From contig JAFUDD010000486.1 in the NCBI GenBank assembly GCA_017459315.1, positions 1 to 6,378 on the forward strand: a stretch of DNA of 6,378 nucleotides. Direction: 5' to 3'. Shown here piece after piece: positions 5,130-6,378 of the stretch. The position numbers were made by a program, and so were the translations under genes. This DNA comes from Clostridia bacterium (GTDB lineage: Bacteria > Bacillota_A > Clostridia > Christensenellales > CAG-138). The notes beneath the pieces are model-generated. The model was given only the letters and a program-made list of their open reading frames with translations, ran no database searches and was not told the origin of the DNA. The number at the start of each line of letters is the position of its first letter. Position 1 is the first letter of the stretch.

Positions 5130-6378
5130 ATGATCATTGCGAAGGTTACAAAGCGAAACATCGCGCTGTTTACGGCGGCGTTCCTGTTATGCGGCGTATT
5201 CCGCGTCCTTCTGTACAGAACGGATTTCACGCTCTGCTTTTCATCTTTATATTGCGGCGCGCTGACGGTGGCTTGGGCAAGCACCGTGCAAAGGCGCGTT
5301 ACGAATCGCACCCTGCGCCGCCTCATGCTGTGGGTCGCCGTCACGCTCCTGATGCACTTTGTGCTGCAGGTTGCTCGTCATGAGCTTTTCACCGGACAGG
5401 TCGTGCTGCAGCGATATCTTTGGTACAGTATGTATCTTCCCATGACAGCACAGCCGATTCTGTGCTTTTATATCGCCATTCTGATCTATCGCCCGGAAAG
5501 CAAGCCCCTGCCGCGATTTCATTGGCTGCTGATCGCGGTTGGCATACTGCTGTTGCTCGGCGCGCTGACAAACGATCTGCACTTTTGGATGAAATCCTTT
5601 CCGAGCGGCTACATGGATGATGATGGAAGGGAAAAGAGCGAATGGCTGTACTATGTCATAACGGCGTTCCAATTCGGCATATACGCCATCGCCATCTTCA
5701 CCATTCTTGGCAAAAGCCATCGCTACGTTCCGAGCGGATATCGCTGGATCCCGTTTATTCCGCTCCTGATCGGCGTCCTCTATTTTGCGACGTATCCTCT
5801 GGATATCGGGAGCAAGCTGTTTTCGACGCGTCTCTATCAAATGGGCGAGATGCTCGCTTTCTGCGTGATTGCAACGCTCGAGGTGTGCATACAGACCGGC
5901 ATGATCCCGGTCAACCGCGGGTATGAAAAGCTGTTTTCCGCAGCGCCGCTTCGTGCGGCGATTCTGGATGGAAGCGGTAAGCTCGTGTATCATACCGCGG
6001 ACGTCGTGTACCCGTTCCCGCCGAGCGAGGACGACCAGATCGTTTCCCATTCCATCCACGGAGGCAGCGTTGCCTACCTCGTGGACGTGGCGCGGGCGAG
6101 AGATCTGAACGAAAAGCTTGAAGAGGTTGCGGAGCAGATGGAGGCGCGCAATGCCTACATTGCCGAGGAAACCCGCATCAAGGCGGAGCGCGCCGAGCTC
6201 GAAATGCGAAACCGCCTCTATGAGCGTATCTCCATCCTCATTGACCCGCAGTTGAATAAGATCGAGCGGCTTTTGAACGCGCCGGAGGGGTGCGACCGGG
6301 ACGCGCTTTGTAAGATCGCGGTACTGAAGGCGTATGTCAAGCGCCGCAGCAATTTAGAGCTTCTTGCGGCGTCCGATG
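5130..6378 (+). CDS. Membrane sensor, histidine-kinase-like, N-terminal part
   Basis: The frame opens at ATG 5130, eight bases after AAGGAG, and stays open to the window end, giving 416 residues of a longer protein. Hydrophobic segments at roughly 11-28, 34-52, 65-83, 97-119, 131-148, 172-194, 206-222 and 239-257 suggest about eight membrane helices with a short outside loop near 149-170. Residues 264-320 look like a small PAS-type domain (YEKLFSAAPLRAAILDGSGK). A charged coiled coil covers about 321-360, then a DHp-like helix pair RNRLYERISILIDPQLNKIE and CKIAVLKAYVKRRSNLEL. There is no H-box histidine where a kinase would phosphorylate itself; the equivalent helix shows IDPQ. I recall similar clostridial proteins ending in a GHKL ATPase domain and annotated as ATP-binding proteins, but that domain is beyond the window. 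It is divergent from the ATPase gene and has its own promoter. Confidence 0.8.
   Translation, partial: MIIAKVTKRNIALFTAAFLLCGVFRVLLYRTDFTLCFSSLYCGALTVAWASTVQRRVTNRTLRRLMLWVAVTLLMHFVLQVARHELFTGQVVLQRYLWYSMYLPMTAQPILCFYIAILIYRPESKPLPRFHWLLIAVGILLLLGALTNDLHFWMKSFPSGYMDDDGREKSEWLYYVITAFQFGIYAIAIFTILGKSHRYVPSGYRWIPFIPLLIGVLYFATYPLDIGSKLFSTRLYQMGEMLAFCVIATLEVCIQTGMIPVNRGYEKLFSAAPLRAAILDGSGKLVYHTADVVYPFPPSEDDQIVSHSIHGGSVAYLVDVARARDLNEKLEEVAEQMEARNAYIAEETRIKAERAELEMRNRLYERISILIDPQLNKIERLLNAPEGCDRDALCKIAVLKAYVKRRSNLELLAASD

Noticed and set aside
4919..5344. Minus-strand frame of 141 codons across the divergent intergenic region and sensor start
   Set aside because: It covers the sensor promoter and first codons, has no ribosome site or recognisable motif, and would run through the ATPase promoter.
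5247..6059. Long minus-strand open frame (270 codons) opposite the sensor gene
   Set aside because: It lies inside a plus-strand gene with good promoter, ribosome site and membrane-protein composition. The antisense product is rich in His, Arg and Gln, with no domain, and has no ribosome site. It is a shadow frame.

Overview
The window looks like chromosomal DNA of a Bacillota bacterium, probably a gut-type clostridium (Oscillospiraceae-like). The clues are a TnpV-family protein, a clostridial-style relaxase tail, a DinD/Bro-N protein and a DUF4143 ATPase, good AGGAGG-like ribosome sites, and a mix of GC-balanced genes with AT-rich intergenic DNA. The assignment rests on protein resemblance recalled from memory, not on a search.

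Bases 1 to about 3233 are the integration end of a mobilizable element. On the + strand, the 3' end of a probable relaxase overlaps a 57-residue ORF. That ORF overlaps tnpV by ATGA, and tnpV is followed one base later by a tyrosine integrase with its full catalytic set. A long hairpin then separates the integrase from a convergent minus-strand gene for a Bro-N/DinD-like protein, which has a near-consensus promoter. Next comes an AT-rich stretch with three 12-bp repeats, a strong bidirectional terminator, and a 45-nt fragment that is exactly the 3' half of tRNA-Asn(GUU), from nucleotide 32 to the CCA end. This is most likely the attachment site of the integrase.

Bases 3234 to 3615 hold no convincing gene but do contain a second pair of 12-bp tandem repeats and a hairpin. 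Because repeats with a related core lie on both sides of the tRNA fragment, and the 5' half of the tRNA is absent, the junction resembles an intact attP. It could be a tandem-island junction, a circular form, or insertion at a non-tRNA site, rather than an ordinary attL or attR.

Bases 3616 to 4890 encode, on the minus strand, an AAA+ ATPase with a DUF4143/nuclease-like C-terminus, driven by a TTGACA-17-TAAGAT promoter whose -10 box is covered by a perfect palindrome. Bases 5130 to 6378 hold the start of a divergent + strand membrane sensor resembling a histidine kinase: about eight membrane segments, a PAS-like region, a coiled coil and a DHp-like helix with no histidine in the part seen. The gene runs off the window.

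The left genes work together as mobilization and integration functions with the Bro-N gene as cargo or regulator. The ATPase and sensor show no link to them beyond position. I did not recognise a wholly new system. The most unusual structure is the attP-like tRNA-Asn junction with its 12-bp repeats, one of which sits inside the Bro-N promoter.
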